Shown: one piece after another, positions 25,229 through 32,849 of the stretch | How the letters are laid out: the number at the start of each line of letters is the position of its first letter | How positions within the stretch are numbered: the first letter of the stretch is position 1 | From: an uncultured Candidatus Melainabacteria bacterium | GTDB lineage: Bacteria > Cyanobacteriota > Vampirovibrionia > Gastranaerophilales > Gastranaerophilaceae | Reading direction: 5' to 3' | Assembly: GCA_934718085.1 (NCBI GenBank) | Contig: CAKUZL010000001.1 | Location: forward strand, 310,001-374,000 | Length of the DNA stretch: 64,000 nt | Translations under genes and position numbers: made by a program | The notes under the pieces: model-generated | The model's input: the letters and a program-made list of their open reading frames with translations, nothing else | Told to the model about the DNA's origin: nothing | The model's database searches: none

Positions 25229-26770
25229 CTATTTTTTTGCCGTTTTGACGTTTTTGATTACAAAAACCAACGGAATTATTACTATCGTCGCAACCGCGCA
25301 TATTCGAAAGGCTTCCATAAAACCCCACAAGGAAGCTTGTTTTACAAGGTTCCCGTACAGTAAATATTGCGCTCCGTAATGCGCTCCGCTTGCGTTCATA
25401 AGCCCTGCCAACGCTCCTTTTGACGCCGCAAGCCGCTCAACGTAAACCGGATTTAATTCGCTCAGATGTTCGACCATCATATACTGATGAATTTGCGAAT
25501 ACCGCGATATAATCGTCGCTACCGCCGATGTTCCTATCGCTCCGCCGATGTTTTTCAACAAATTTTGCAACGCGCTGGCGTTTGTCATTTGTGTGTTTTT
25601 CAACGTAACTACCGAAAGCGCAACCAACGGCATTGCCGCTATCGACATCCCGCATCCGAAAAGAAAATTCGGAATAACGATATTTATGCTTGCGATTTGA
25701 AGGTTCAAAAATCCCAAACTCATTGCCGCCGTGCCGATAAGTCCGAGTCCGCAAACCGTTATGAGTCTGTTGTCGATTTTGTTTGCGAAAGTTCCGTAAA
25801 CGGCGAGTCCGAGCAGAGCTCCGACGCCCCTGGGCATTATTGCAAGTCCGCTGATGAACGCCGTGTAGCCGAGCATCGATTGCAAAAATTGAGGAAGAAC
25901 CGCCAAGGACGCAAGAAGCACGCCTTGAATTATCACCTGCACAAGCGTGCTGACAGAATAATTCAAATCTTTGAATACCGATAAATCGACCAACGATTTT
26001 TTATTTTTAATTTGCGACACGACAAACAAAATTCCCGAAATTACGCACACCGCGGTCAGTTTGCATATCCATGGAGCTCCGAACCAATCGGCGTTATTTC
26101 CCTTATCAAGCACGACCTGTAACGAGACAAGCCATGTTGCGAGCAGAAAAAATCCAACAGCGTCTATACTTACGTCGTTTTGCTTTTGCGCGTACGGAGG
26201 GTCGAAAAAATACATTTTCGCCAGCGTAACGGCGACAATTCCGATGGGTACGTTTATGAAAAATATCCACGGCCAGCTCATATTATCGGTAATCCACCCT
26301 CCGAGCACGGGTCCGATAATCGGCGCAACAATAATGACAAGCCCGAACGTTGCCATCGCTCGTCCCCGTTTTTCGGGCGGAAACGATTCGAGCAACGCCG
26401 CCTGACAAACAGGCAACAGCCCGCCGCCTCCGAAGCCTTGGACAATCCGCGCAAGCAGCATCATTTCTATCGATTTTGACAGTCCGCAAACTGCCGATGC
26501 AATCGTGAATATCGTCAAACTCATTATAAAAAAGTTTTTTCTTCCCAACAATCGGCTGAACCAGTCGACCGAAGTTATCGCAATTCCGCTTGCCACAAGG
26601 TATCCCGTCAATATCCACATCGACTCTTCGCGGCTTATCGAAAACGTTCCCGCCATGTGTGGAAGAGCAACGTTTGCAATAGTTTCGTCGATTACGAACA
26701 TAAACGCCGCAATTATCGCGGGCAGCAGCGAGATCCAAATGTCTTTTTCGTTTTTCGATGAGCTTGTCAT
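25229..26770 (-). CDS. emrB: DHA2-family multidrug MFS transporter, EmrB type
   Basis: 513 residues with about 14 transmembrane helices, as in the DHA2 drug:H+ antiporter family. MFVIDETIANVALPHMAG is the D1-type motif at the start of helix 1, GRKNFFIMSL follows helix 2, and GPVLGGWITDNMSWPWIFFI is the antiporter motif C with the DHA2 tail. It exports drugs or hydrophobic compounds across the inner membrane, working with an EmrA adaptor and a TolC channel. Its start overlaps the end of emrA by four bases (ATGA), indicating coupled translation. Confidence 0.94.
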   Translation of the reverse strand: MTSSSKNEKDIWISLLPAIIAAFMFVIDETIANVALPHMAGTFSISREESMWILTGYLVASGIAITSVDWFSRLLGRKNFFIMSLTIFTIASAVCGLSKSIEMMLLARIVQGFGGGGLLPVCQAALLESFPPEKRGRAMATFGLVIIVAPIIGPVLGGWITDNMSWPWIFFINVPIGIVAVTLAKMYFFDPPYAQKQNDVSIDAVGFFLLATWLVSLQVVLDKGNNADWFGAPWICKLTAVCVISGILFVVSQIKNKKSLVDLSVFKDLNYSVSTLVQVIIQGVLLASLAVLPQFLQSMLGYTAFISGLAIMPRGVGALLGLAVYGTFANKIDNRLITVCGLGLIGTAAMSLGFLNLQIASINIVIPNFLFGCGMSIAAMPLVALSVVTLKNTQMTNASALQNLLKNIGGAIGTSAVATIISRYSQIHQYMMVEHLSELNPVYVERLAASKGALAGLMNASGAHYGAQYLLYGNLVKQASLWGFMEAFRICAVATIVIIPLVFVIKNVKTAKK

Positions 26771-27741
26771 TTTACCCTTACCTTAGGAATAACGGACATT
26801 CCCGCCACTATGTTGTATTCGTTTTTGTCGATTTTTTCCGTGAACACGATTTTAACGGGAATTCTTTGTACGATTTTTACGAAAGACCCTACCGCGTTTT
26901 CGGGCGGAAACAGGCTGGATTTAGCTCCCGACGCCTGCTGAATGCTGTCGATTTTACCCTTGAAAACTTTACCCGGGTACGAATCTATCTTTATGTCGAC
27001 GCTTTGCCCGGGGTGCATTTTGCCGACTTGACTTTCCTTGAAGTTCGCAACAACCCAGACTTCGTCGGGTACAAGCACGAACAAAGGCGAACCTGTCTGA
27101 ACGTACGCACCTTTTTCCGCACTTTTGTTTGTAACGGTTCCCGATTGGGGCGCTCTGACCACCGTGTACGATAAATCAAGCTCAGCTTCGTCCTTCTTTG
27201 CTTTAAGGTATTTCAAATTCGCGTCCGCAACGGTATTCGAATTCTTCGAAAATACCGCCTGATCAGCGTTTGTATGCCTTGCAAGCGTATCTTTGTATCT
27301 CGTCCGCGCATTGTCCAAAACCTGTTTTGAAACCGCGCCCGTTGCGTAAAGCTTCTCGTATCTTTCCAAATCCGTTCTCGCAAGCTCGATGTTCGAGTTT
27401 GCCGCTTCCAAATCGGCTTTTGCTCCCTGTTGCGCAAAAAGTGCCTTTTTATAATTTGCGCGAGCCTGTTCCGCCTTTGCAAGATACTCCGAATCTTCTA
27501 TTCTCGCAACGATGTCTCCTTCTTTTATCCGTTGGTTGTCCTTGATGTTGAGCTCGACTATCTCGCCCGTAACTTTCGGTGCAATCCTTATCATGTGCGC
27601 CTCGATATACGCATCGTCGGTCGATTGATATTTCGATTCGTTATAAATATACATTCCCGCAAAAACGGCGGCGGCAACCAATATTAAAATTCCCGTTATT
27701 TTTCTTTTTCTGCCTTTAGGTGCTTTCTTTTCTTCTTCCAT
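26767..27741 (-). CDS. emrA: EmrA/HlyD membrane fusion protein
   Basis: 324 residues. A basic cytoplasmic tail is followed by one membrane helix (about 16-32), a biotinyl-lipoyl half (STDDAYIEAHMIRIAPKVTG), a long helical hairpin (about 85-190), the second lipoyl half (APQSGTV) and a beta-barrel with PDEVWVVANFKESQVGKMHPGQ trimmed here to VVANFKESQVGKMHPGQ. This is the periplasmic adaptor that joins EmrB to the outer-membrane channel. It lies eleven bases after marR and overlaps emrB. Confidence 0.94.
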   Translation of the reverse strand: MEEEKKAPKGRKRKITGILILVAAAVFAGMYIYNESKYQSTDDAYIEAHMIRIAPKVTGEIVELNIKDNQRIKEGDIVARIEDSEYLAKAEQARANYKKALFAQQGAKADLEAANSNIELARTDLERYEKLYATGAVSKQVLDNARTRYKDTLARHTNADQAVFSKNSNTVADANLKYLKAKKDEAELDLSYTVVRAPQSGTVTNKSAEKGAYVQTGSPLFVLVPDEVWVVANFKESQVGKMHPGQSVDIKIDSYPGKVFKGKIDSIQQASGAKSSLFPPENAVGSFVKIVQRIPVKIVFTEKIDKNEYNIVAGMSVIPKVRVK

Positions 27742-27752
27742 TTAACCCTCCG

Positions 27753-28217
27753 TTATATATTCGTTTTTATGTTTTCCGCAACAATCGTTCTGATTTTTTT
27801 CAATATTCGCTTAAATTCCGAATATTCTTCGTACGAAATTTGGTTCTGAATGCGTTCCGTCATAGGAAGAAGTTTTTCCTTTATCGACAAAAGTATTTGC
27901 TCTCCGTCCTGCGTAAGGTTCATTTTGCGGACGATTCTGTTTCCTTTCATATCCGTATACCGCTCGATATACCCTTTTAACTCAAGACTTTGCAAAACCC
28001 TTCCCGTCCCCGCTCTGTCCTTCAGCATAAGCTTTGCTAAATCACGCTGGCAAATTTCCGGTTCCTCGTTGATTATGTCGAGTGCAATGTATTCTTCGGG
28101 CGAAATATCCAAATCCAACGAATTAAAATAGTTTTGCCCCATTCTCTTTATATACTTCGCGCTCATTTCGAGTTCGTAATACAAACTCTCTTCATATTTT
28201 TGCAATGTTTCTTTCAA
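27753..28217 (-). CDS. MarR-family transcriptional regulator
   Basis: A winged-helix protein of about 154 residues. I choose the TTG at 28217 because AGAGGAG sits seven bases upstream; the ATG at 28271 in the same frame lies within the -35/-10 region of the gene's own promoter. The helix-turn-helix is ICQRDLAKLMLKDRAGTGRVLQSLELKGYIERY, with the wing MKGNRIVRKMNLT (the first given only as a position: residues about 55-90). It leads the emrAB operon and probably represses it and the divergent TolC gene, releasing DNA when it binds the exported compound. Confidence 0.9.
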   Translation of the reverse strand: MKETLQKYEESLYYELEMSAKYIKRMGQNYFNSLDLDISPEEYIALDIINEEPEICQRDLAKLMLKDRAGTGRVLQSLELKGYIERYTDMKGNRIVRKMNLTQDGEQILLSIKEKLLPMTERIQNQISYEEYSEFKRILKKIRTIVAENIKTNI

Positions 28218-28250
28218 AAAAATACTCCTCTTATTATTTTTAATATTATG

Positions 28251-28279
28251 ATTATGTTGTTTGTAAAACATGTTGTCAA
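28251..28279 (-). promoter_or_regulatory. Promoter of marR-emrAB
   Basis: On the minus strand TTGACA (28274-28279) is followed after 17 bases by CATAAT (28251-28256). The consensus -35 is embedded in palindromic sequence. Confidence 0.8.
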
Positions 28280-28301
28280 CAAAACATGTTGCATTTGCAA
28301 C
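28267..28301. promoter_or_regulatory. Candidate MarR operators
   Basis: AACATGTT occurs at 28267-28274 and 28283-28290, with GTTGTCAAC at 28272-28280 and GTTGCATTTGCAAC at 28288-28301. These nested palindromes cover the marR -35 and lie just upstream of the divergent -10, so one protein could control both directions. Confidence 0.65.
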
Positions 28302-28303
28302 AA

Positions 28304-28312
28304 TGTTATGAT
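28304..28312 (+). promoter_or_regulatory. Promoter of the TolC-like gene
   Basis: TGT precedes TATGAT at 28307-28312, an extended -10. No good -35 is seen. The expected leader is about 30 bases. Confidence 0.55.
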
Positions 28313-28349
28313 ACCATGTCGGTGAAATTTGTCAACCAAAGAGGATGTT

Positions 28350-29738
28350 ATGAAAAAGACGATAGCCGTATTACTTGTTTTCGCTCTCTCCGCGGGGAAT
28401 TTTTCGCCCTGCGCTTTTGCAATTCAAGATGTAAAAATCAAAAATCGCGAGGTCAAAACCGTCGAGGATAAACGTCAATACGTTAATCTTTCGTGGTGGG
28501 AAGGCTTCGGCGACGAATTTTTGAACGAATATATCGAAAGAGCGCTTTCAAACAATCACGACCTCAAAACAACCGTTTTGAAAACCGAAGAAAGTCGGCA
28601 AAACGTCAAAATGCAGTTTTCAAACGAGTTGCCTTCACTCAGTGTCGGTGCAGCTCCCGCCGTCGTAAAAGTTCCCGGAGGAAGTTCTTCCGCGGGCATG
28701 TTCGGAATTCCGATAATCGCAAGTTACGAGCTTGATATATTTCTCAAAAACCACGACAAAACCAAAAGCGTAAAAAAACTTTACGAAACCTCTTTATATG
28801 CCGAAAAAGCGGCGTATATTGCGGTAGTAAGTCAGGTCGGCGCGTGCTACTTCAACATTTTAAAAGCCGACAAACTCATCGAAATCCAAAAGCAAATAAT
28901 TTCCGAACGCAAACAAATTTTCGAGTTGATGAAACAGAGCAACGAAGCGGGTATCGTTTCGACTTCCGACGCCGTGAAGGCGGAAAAAGCTTATATTCTT
29001 GCCGAAAGCGAAATTACGGATTTGCAAAAATCGCGCGATGTGTTGCTTCGAACTTTGGGTGTTTTGATTGGTGAAAACCCCGAAAATTCGCTTGTTTTGC
29101 CCAGAAAATCCATTGATGATTTAACTCTTTCGAAAAACATTCCCTCTTCGATATCATCAGATATTACGGAAAATCGTCCCGACTTCTTGATAGCCGAAAA
29201 AATGCTCGAAAAGGCGGGAATTGATGTAAGAATTGCGAAAAAAGAGTTTTTACCGACGGTAGATATCCTCGGTTTGCTTGCGTTTTCGACGTCTTCGTTT
29301 ATGAAAACGCTGAATTGGGAAACCGCGTTAGGTGCGGCGGGTGCTTCGGTCATGTTGCCGTTGTTTACGGGCGGAAGAAAAGTCGCGAACCTGAAAATCA
29401 ATAAAAACAGGTATGAACAGGCGGTTCAAAATTATCTGCAAACGGAACTGACTGCGATAAAAGAAGTCAACGACGCTTTGTGCGCTTTGAAATACGATGA
29501 CGAAAAATTCAAAAAGAACACCGCTGCGTTGAATTCCGAAAAAAAAGATTTTGAATATTCCCGACAAAAGTACGAAGCCGGGCTGATTTCCAAGCTTGAT
29601 TTGCTTCAAAAGAAAGAAACTCTTCACGTTACGGAAAAATTGACGGTTGCGTCGAAAACCGACGGATTTATCAATCAAATCAGTCTGTATAAGGCCGTCG
29701 GCGCGGCTGATATTCCGGCTAAGGTTTCTTTGAAATAA
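28350..29738 (+). CDS. TolC/NodT-like outer-membrane efflux channel
   Basis: About 462 residues starting at the ATG with GAGGA seven bases upstream; an in-frame TTG at 28329 has no site. A signal peptide (MKKTIAVLLVFALSAG to about residue 24) is followed by two repeats of the outer-membrane efflux fold, with LSWWEGFGDEFLNEYI near the start and the family's ENRPDFLIAEKMLEKA and LPLFTGGRKVANLKINKNRY-type motifs. It is the exit duct for the divergent EmrAB pump. A strong terminator follows. The gene product is placed in the outer membrane, evidence for a diderm cell. Confidence 0.92.
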   Translation: MKKTIAVLLVFALSAGNFSPCAFAIQDVKIKNREVKTVEDKRQYVNLSWWEGFGDEFLNEYIERALSNNHDLKTTVLKTEESRQNVKMQFSNELPSLSVGAAPAVVKVPGGSSSAGMFGIPIIASYELDIFLKNHDKTKSVKKLYETSLYAEKAAYIAVVSQVGACYFNILKADKLIEIQKQIISERKQIFELMKQSNEAGIVSTSDAVKAEKAYILAESEITDLQKSRDVLLRTLGVLIGENPENSLVLPRKSIDDLTLSKNIPSSISSDITENRPDFLIAEKMLEKAGIDVRIAKKEFLPTVDILGLLAFSTSSFMKTLNWETALGAAGASVMLPLFTGGRKVANLKINKNRYEQAVQNYLQTELTAIKEVNDALCALKYDDEKFKKNTAALNSEKKDFEYSRQKYEAGLISKLDLLQKKETLHVTEKLTVASKTDGFINQISLYKAVGAADIPAKVSLK

Positions 29739-29789
29739 ATTTTCAAATCATATCTTTCATATTTTACTATCTTTGTTAAATCACATACA

Positions 29790-29814
29790 CCCTCCTTTCG
29801 GGAGGGCTTTTTTT
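29790..29814 (+). terminator. Rho-independent terminator of the TolC-like gene
   Basis: CCCTCC at 29790-29795 and GGAGGG at 29801-29806 enclose TTTCG, followed by C and seven T. The T run touches the stop codon of the convergent gene. Confidence 0.85.
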
Positions 29815-31945
29815 ATTTTTCGTACAAATTCAAAATGTCGTTGCTGCCGAATCCGGCGTAAAATTGTCCGACATTTTTAAATCCGTTTGATTTGAAATAT
29901 TTATCGTTTATGTAACAAAGCGAAAATGCAGTGTCTTCGTGGTTTAAGGTTACCGTACCCGTTTTGTCGGCGTAAAAACATTTCGGTTCCGCGTTTTTTT
30001 CGAATTGTACGGAATTGTTCACGATTTTGTATTTCGGTGTTTTTTCGTTGAAAAAGTTTGACGAAGATTGTGTAAATCCTGCGATAATGTAGTCGTAGCC
30101 CGAAAAATCAAAGCTTTTGAAATCCGTTGTTTCCGCAAGTATTACGTCAACTTTGCCCGGCAAATATTTCATAATGTAAAACGTGTCGCCGCTTGCGTTT
30201 GCAAAAAACAGGATTTTTTTGTCTTTTGATATGCCCGAAGATTGTATTTCGTCGGTAATTTCGCACATTTGCGATTTCGAAACGTTTTTCATTGCTCTGT
30301 GGCATCGGGCAAAATCCTTGTATTCAGAGATGTTTCCGCCTGAATATTTAAAAATTCGTTGAACGTGTTTGAAAACAAATCTTCCGGGATAAAAGAAAAA
30401 GTAAACGGCGAAAGAATAGATTATCAGTGCGTTTATAAAGATTTTGCAGGCGGATTTTTTTTTCGGGTATGTTAAAATCAAAACCGGCGAGGCGAGCATT
30501 ACGAAAAACATTATAAATCGTATGTTGAACACCATGTACCCGACGGATGCCGATAAAACCGCGACATTCAGGATAAACCCGAGCGCGAATGCAAATAAAA
30601 CAAGGCGTTTTTTGTGTTTTATTACTTTTGTTTTAAATGATTTGAACAATGCGGGGACGAATAAAATAAGCCCCAAAATCCCGAGCCCGCTTGTATTTTC
30701 GGCGGAATTTGCGAGGTTGACGTAGTCGAGGTTGTTCATAATTGTTCCGGCGGCGGGATTTATGCCGAAAAGTGCCAGTAAAATGTTTGTCAACGCGGTC
30801 GTAATTCTCCAGATTTTTGCGGAAAACGGAAGTCCCGTAAAATCGACGAAAGTTGCCGCGTGTTTGACGAAATTTGCGATAAAAGCGGGCATTCCGCCAT
30901 AAAATTTGTGCGAAACGAGAGCTCCGTTTGAGGAGAGAAAATTTCCGAAACTTAAATAATTCAAAACATGGTTGTAAAACCCGAAAAGCAAAAAGTTAAG
31001 CGTGAAAAAGCCTCCGAAAACCAAAAAGTTTTTGGCGTAATTTTTGTTTCCCGATACAATATTAAGTGCTCCGCAAACAAGAACGACCGACAAAAACGCT
31101 TGTAATGCCGGCGTTTTCGTCCCCGCGGCAAGAGCATAAAAAAGCCCCGCGAAAAACATCGGCGCCGTTTTTTTTGTTCGACATGCTTCGAAAAACAGGT
31201 AAAAACTGCTCATTACCAAACCGGCGACTATTATCGAGCTTTCCGTTCCCGAAACCGCAAACATGACGGAGTTCATCGAGCTCAGTGCGAAAAACGCCCA
31301 AAGCCTTGATTTCAAAGAAAATCCGAGTCTTCCCGTTAATCCGAAAAACGCGCACGCGAATGCAATGTAAGAAAGTAACGACGAAATTCGCATCAAAATA
31401 TCCGTTTTGACGAACAAATATCCCCAAAGCGCAAACAATTCGGAGTTTATCGGCATTACGAGAGAGCGGATTTCCGCGGTGAGATAGTGCAAAACAGCAG
31501 TGTTTTCAACCCAAAACGGAATTCTTGCAAGGTGATACGCGTAAGCATCGGGGTCGGTTACGGGCAGGCAAAACGTGCAAAACAGGCTTCCGGCTGCGAA
31601 AACGACGAACGCAAAAAACATTGACAACAAAAATTTGTCGGATTTTAAAGCAAAAACAGTTTTTTTTATCGTTCGCCGGATGTCTTGAAATAAAAGGATT
31701 TTAGGTTTTTTGATTACGAATGCCGCAGTGCTTGCCGCCAAAAACAAAACATTGCATGTCAAAAATGCGCCGGGTGTAAGGATTTTGGGCAACGACAAAA
31801 TTTCGCATGCTGCAACGATTTGAGCAAACATTATTCCGAAAAAACAACAGAAAAAAGGCTTAAACTCTTTGTTTTCGGCAATTATGGCCGTTAAGAACGA
31901 CGAAATCGTGACCGCCGCAATCGACAAAAAAAACAAAAAATACAT
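29813..31945 (-). CDS. GT-C fold membrane glycosyltransferase-like protein
   Basis: 710 residues with about 12-14 transmembrane helices and a soluble C-terminal part of about 200 residues. The first large loop contains DPDAYAYHLARIPFW (131-145), the acidic motif at the place where GT39/ArnT-type enzymes bind a polyprenyl-phosphate sugar, and AEIRSLVMPINSELFALWGY follows as in such proteins. It probably transfers a sugar from a lipid carrier on the outer face of the inner membrane; donor and acceptor are unknown. ATG 31945 has GGGGG four bases upstream; a TTG just before it is in frame. It has its own promoter behind dgkA. Confidence 0.75.
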   Translation of the reverse strand: MYFLFFLSIAAVTISSFLTAIIAENKEFKPFFCCFFGIMFAQIVAACEILSLPKILTPGAFLTCNVLFLAASTAAFVIKKPKILLFQDIRRTIKKTVFALKSDKFLLSMFFAFVVFAAGSLFCTFCLPVTDPDAYAYHLARIPFWVENTAVLHYLTAEIRSLVMPINSELFALWGYLFVKTDILMRISSLLSYIAFACAFFGLTGRLGFSLKSRLWAFFALSSMNSVMFAVSGTESSIIVAGLVMSSFYLFFEACRTKKTAPMFFAGLFYALAAGTKTPALQAFLSVVLVCGALNIVSGNKNYAKNFLVFGGFFTLNFLLFGFYNHVLNYLSFGNFLSSNGALVSHKFYGGMPAFIANFVKHAATFVDFTGLPFSAKIWRITTALTNILLALFGINPAAGTIMNNLDYVNLANSAENTSGLGILGLILFVPALFKSFKTKVIKHKKRLVLFAFALGFILNVAVLSASVGYMVFNIRFIMFFVMLASPVLILTYPKKKSACKIFINALIIYSFAVYFFFYPGRFVFKHVQRIFKYSGGNISEYKDFARCHRAMKNVSKSQMCEITDEIQSSGISKDKKILFFANASGDTFYIMKYLPGKVDVILAETTDFKSFDFSGYDYIIAGFTQSSSNFFNEKTPKYKIVNNSVQFEKNAEPKCFYADKTGTVTLNHEDTAFSLCYINDKYFKSNGFKNVGQFYAGFGSNDILNLYEK

Positions 31946-31949
31946 CAAT

Positions 31950-31985
31950 CCCCCTGATTTTCAACTTTACAGGGGCATTATACCA
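31950..31985 (-). promoter_or_regulatory. Extended -10 promoter and inverted repeat before the GT-C gene
   Basis: On the minus strand TGG precedes TATAAT (31977-31982). Just downstream, CCCCTG (31970-31975) and CAGGGG (31951-31956) form an inverted repeat around the expected start, and the second arm overlaps the ribosome site. Confidence 0.6.
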
Positions 31986-32356
31986 TAAAAATTAAGCAGT
32001 CGGTCGGCAAAAATTATAAATCCGACCGTAAACGCGCAAATCGACGCAATACAAACCGCGCCCGCCGCCATATCCTTTGCAGCTCCCGCAAGAACCGAAT
32101 ATTTGTTTTTGAAAACCGCGTCTATCGTGAATTCGATGACGGAGTTGAAAAGTTCCGCAACAAGTACAAATCCGACGGTCAAAAGCAATATACAGAGCTG
32201 CCCGACGGGAAATCCGACGAGAAAAATCGCAATAATCGTTAAAATCGCGACGACAAGCTGTCTTCTGAAGTTGCGTTGTGTCTTAATTGCCGCCGCCAAG
32301 CCTCTTACGGCGAATTTAAAACTGTTAAAAAACTTTTTTTCCGAATATTTAGACAT
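31967..32356 (-). CDS. dgkA: Diacylglycerol/undecaprenol kinase
   Basis: 129 residues with three membrane helices after a basic N-terminus. FAVRGLAAAIKTQRNFRRQL, AELFNSVIEFTIDAVF and AKDMAAGAVCIASI are the conserved DgkA blocks, with the catalytic Glu in the second. In most bacteria outside the proteobacteria this type phosphorylates undecaprenol, feeding the lipid carrier for peptidoglycan and surface glycans. It overlaps ybeY by eight bases and is the last gene of pgpH-ybeY-dgkA. Confidence 0.93.
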   Translation of the reverse strand: MSKYSEKKFFNSFKFAVRGLAAAIKTQRNFRRQLVVAILTIIAIFLVGFPVGQLCILLLTVGFVLVAELFNSVIEFTIDAVFKNKYSVLAGAAKDMAAGAVCIASICAFTVGFIIFADRLLNFYGIMPL

Positions 32357-32849
32357 AATCCTTTACCGCGGCATCTTGTGTCTTTACGACAAAATTATAA
32401 TCATCTTCTGTTTGGTGGTCAAATCCGAGAAGATGCAACATTCCGTGTGCCGTGACGGTGTACAGCTCTTTTTTTTCGGAATTTGAATTCTCTTTTGCTT
32501 GCCGAGCAACGGTTTCGAACGAAATTATAATTTCTCCGAGGTTAATTTCTTTGTCTAAAATAAATTTTTCGGTTTCGGGAGAATCGGCAAAAACCGCAAA
32601 AGTAATGACGTCCGTCGGTCTGTCGATGTTTCGGTAGTCTCGGTTGATATCGTGAATTATTTTGTCGTCGCACAAAATAATATCAAACGAAACCGTTTCA
32701 AAGTCTCTGTCTTTCAATGTATAACGCGATTTTACCTCGTCAAATCCGACAAGGTTTTGAAAAATTTTTATAACATCGTTTTTTAGTTCGTCTTCGTGCG
32801 GAAATGTTGTCTCCGTTGCGTTTTCGACGGTAATATCAATGTTTTTCAT
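32349..32849 (-). CDS. ybeY: YbeY endoribonuclease
   Basis: 166 residues. The C-terminal HGMLHLLGFDHQTEDD holds the three zinc-binding His of YbeY (HxxxHxxxxxH), and RPTDVITFAVFADS is the upstream conserved block. It matures the 3' end of 16S rRNA and takes part in 70S quality control. It overlaps pgpH by 14 bases upstream and dgkA by 8 bases downstream, a gene order also seen in Firmicutes and Cyanobacteria. Confidence 0.95.
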   Translation of the reverse strand: MKNIDITVENATETTFPHEDELKNDVIKIFQNLVGFDEVKSRYTLKDRDFETVSFDIILCDDKIIHDINRDYRNIDRPTDVITFAVFADSPETEKFILDKEINLGEIIISFETVARQAKENSNSEKKELYTVTAHGMLHLLGFDHQTEDDYNFVVKTQDAAVKDYV

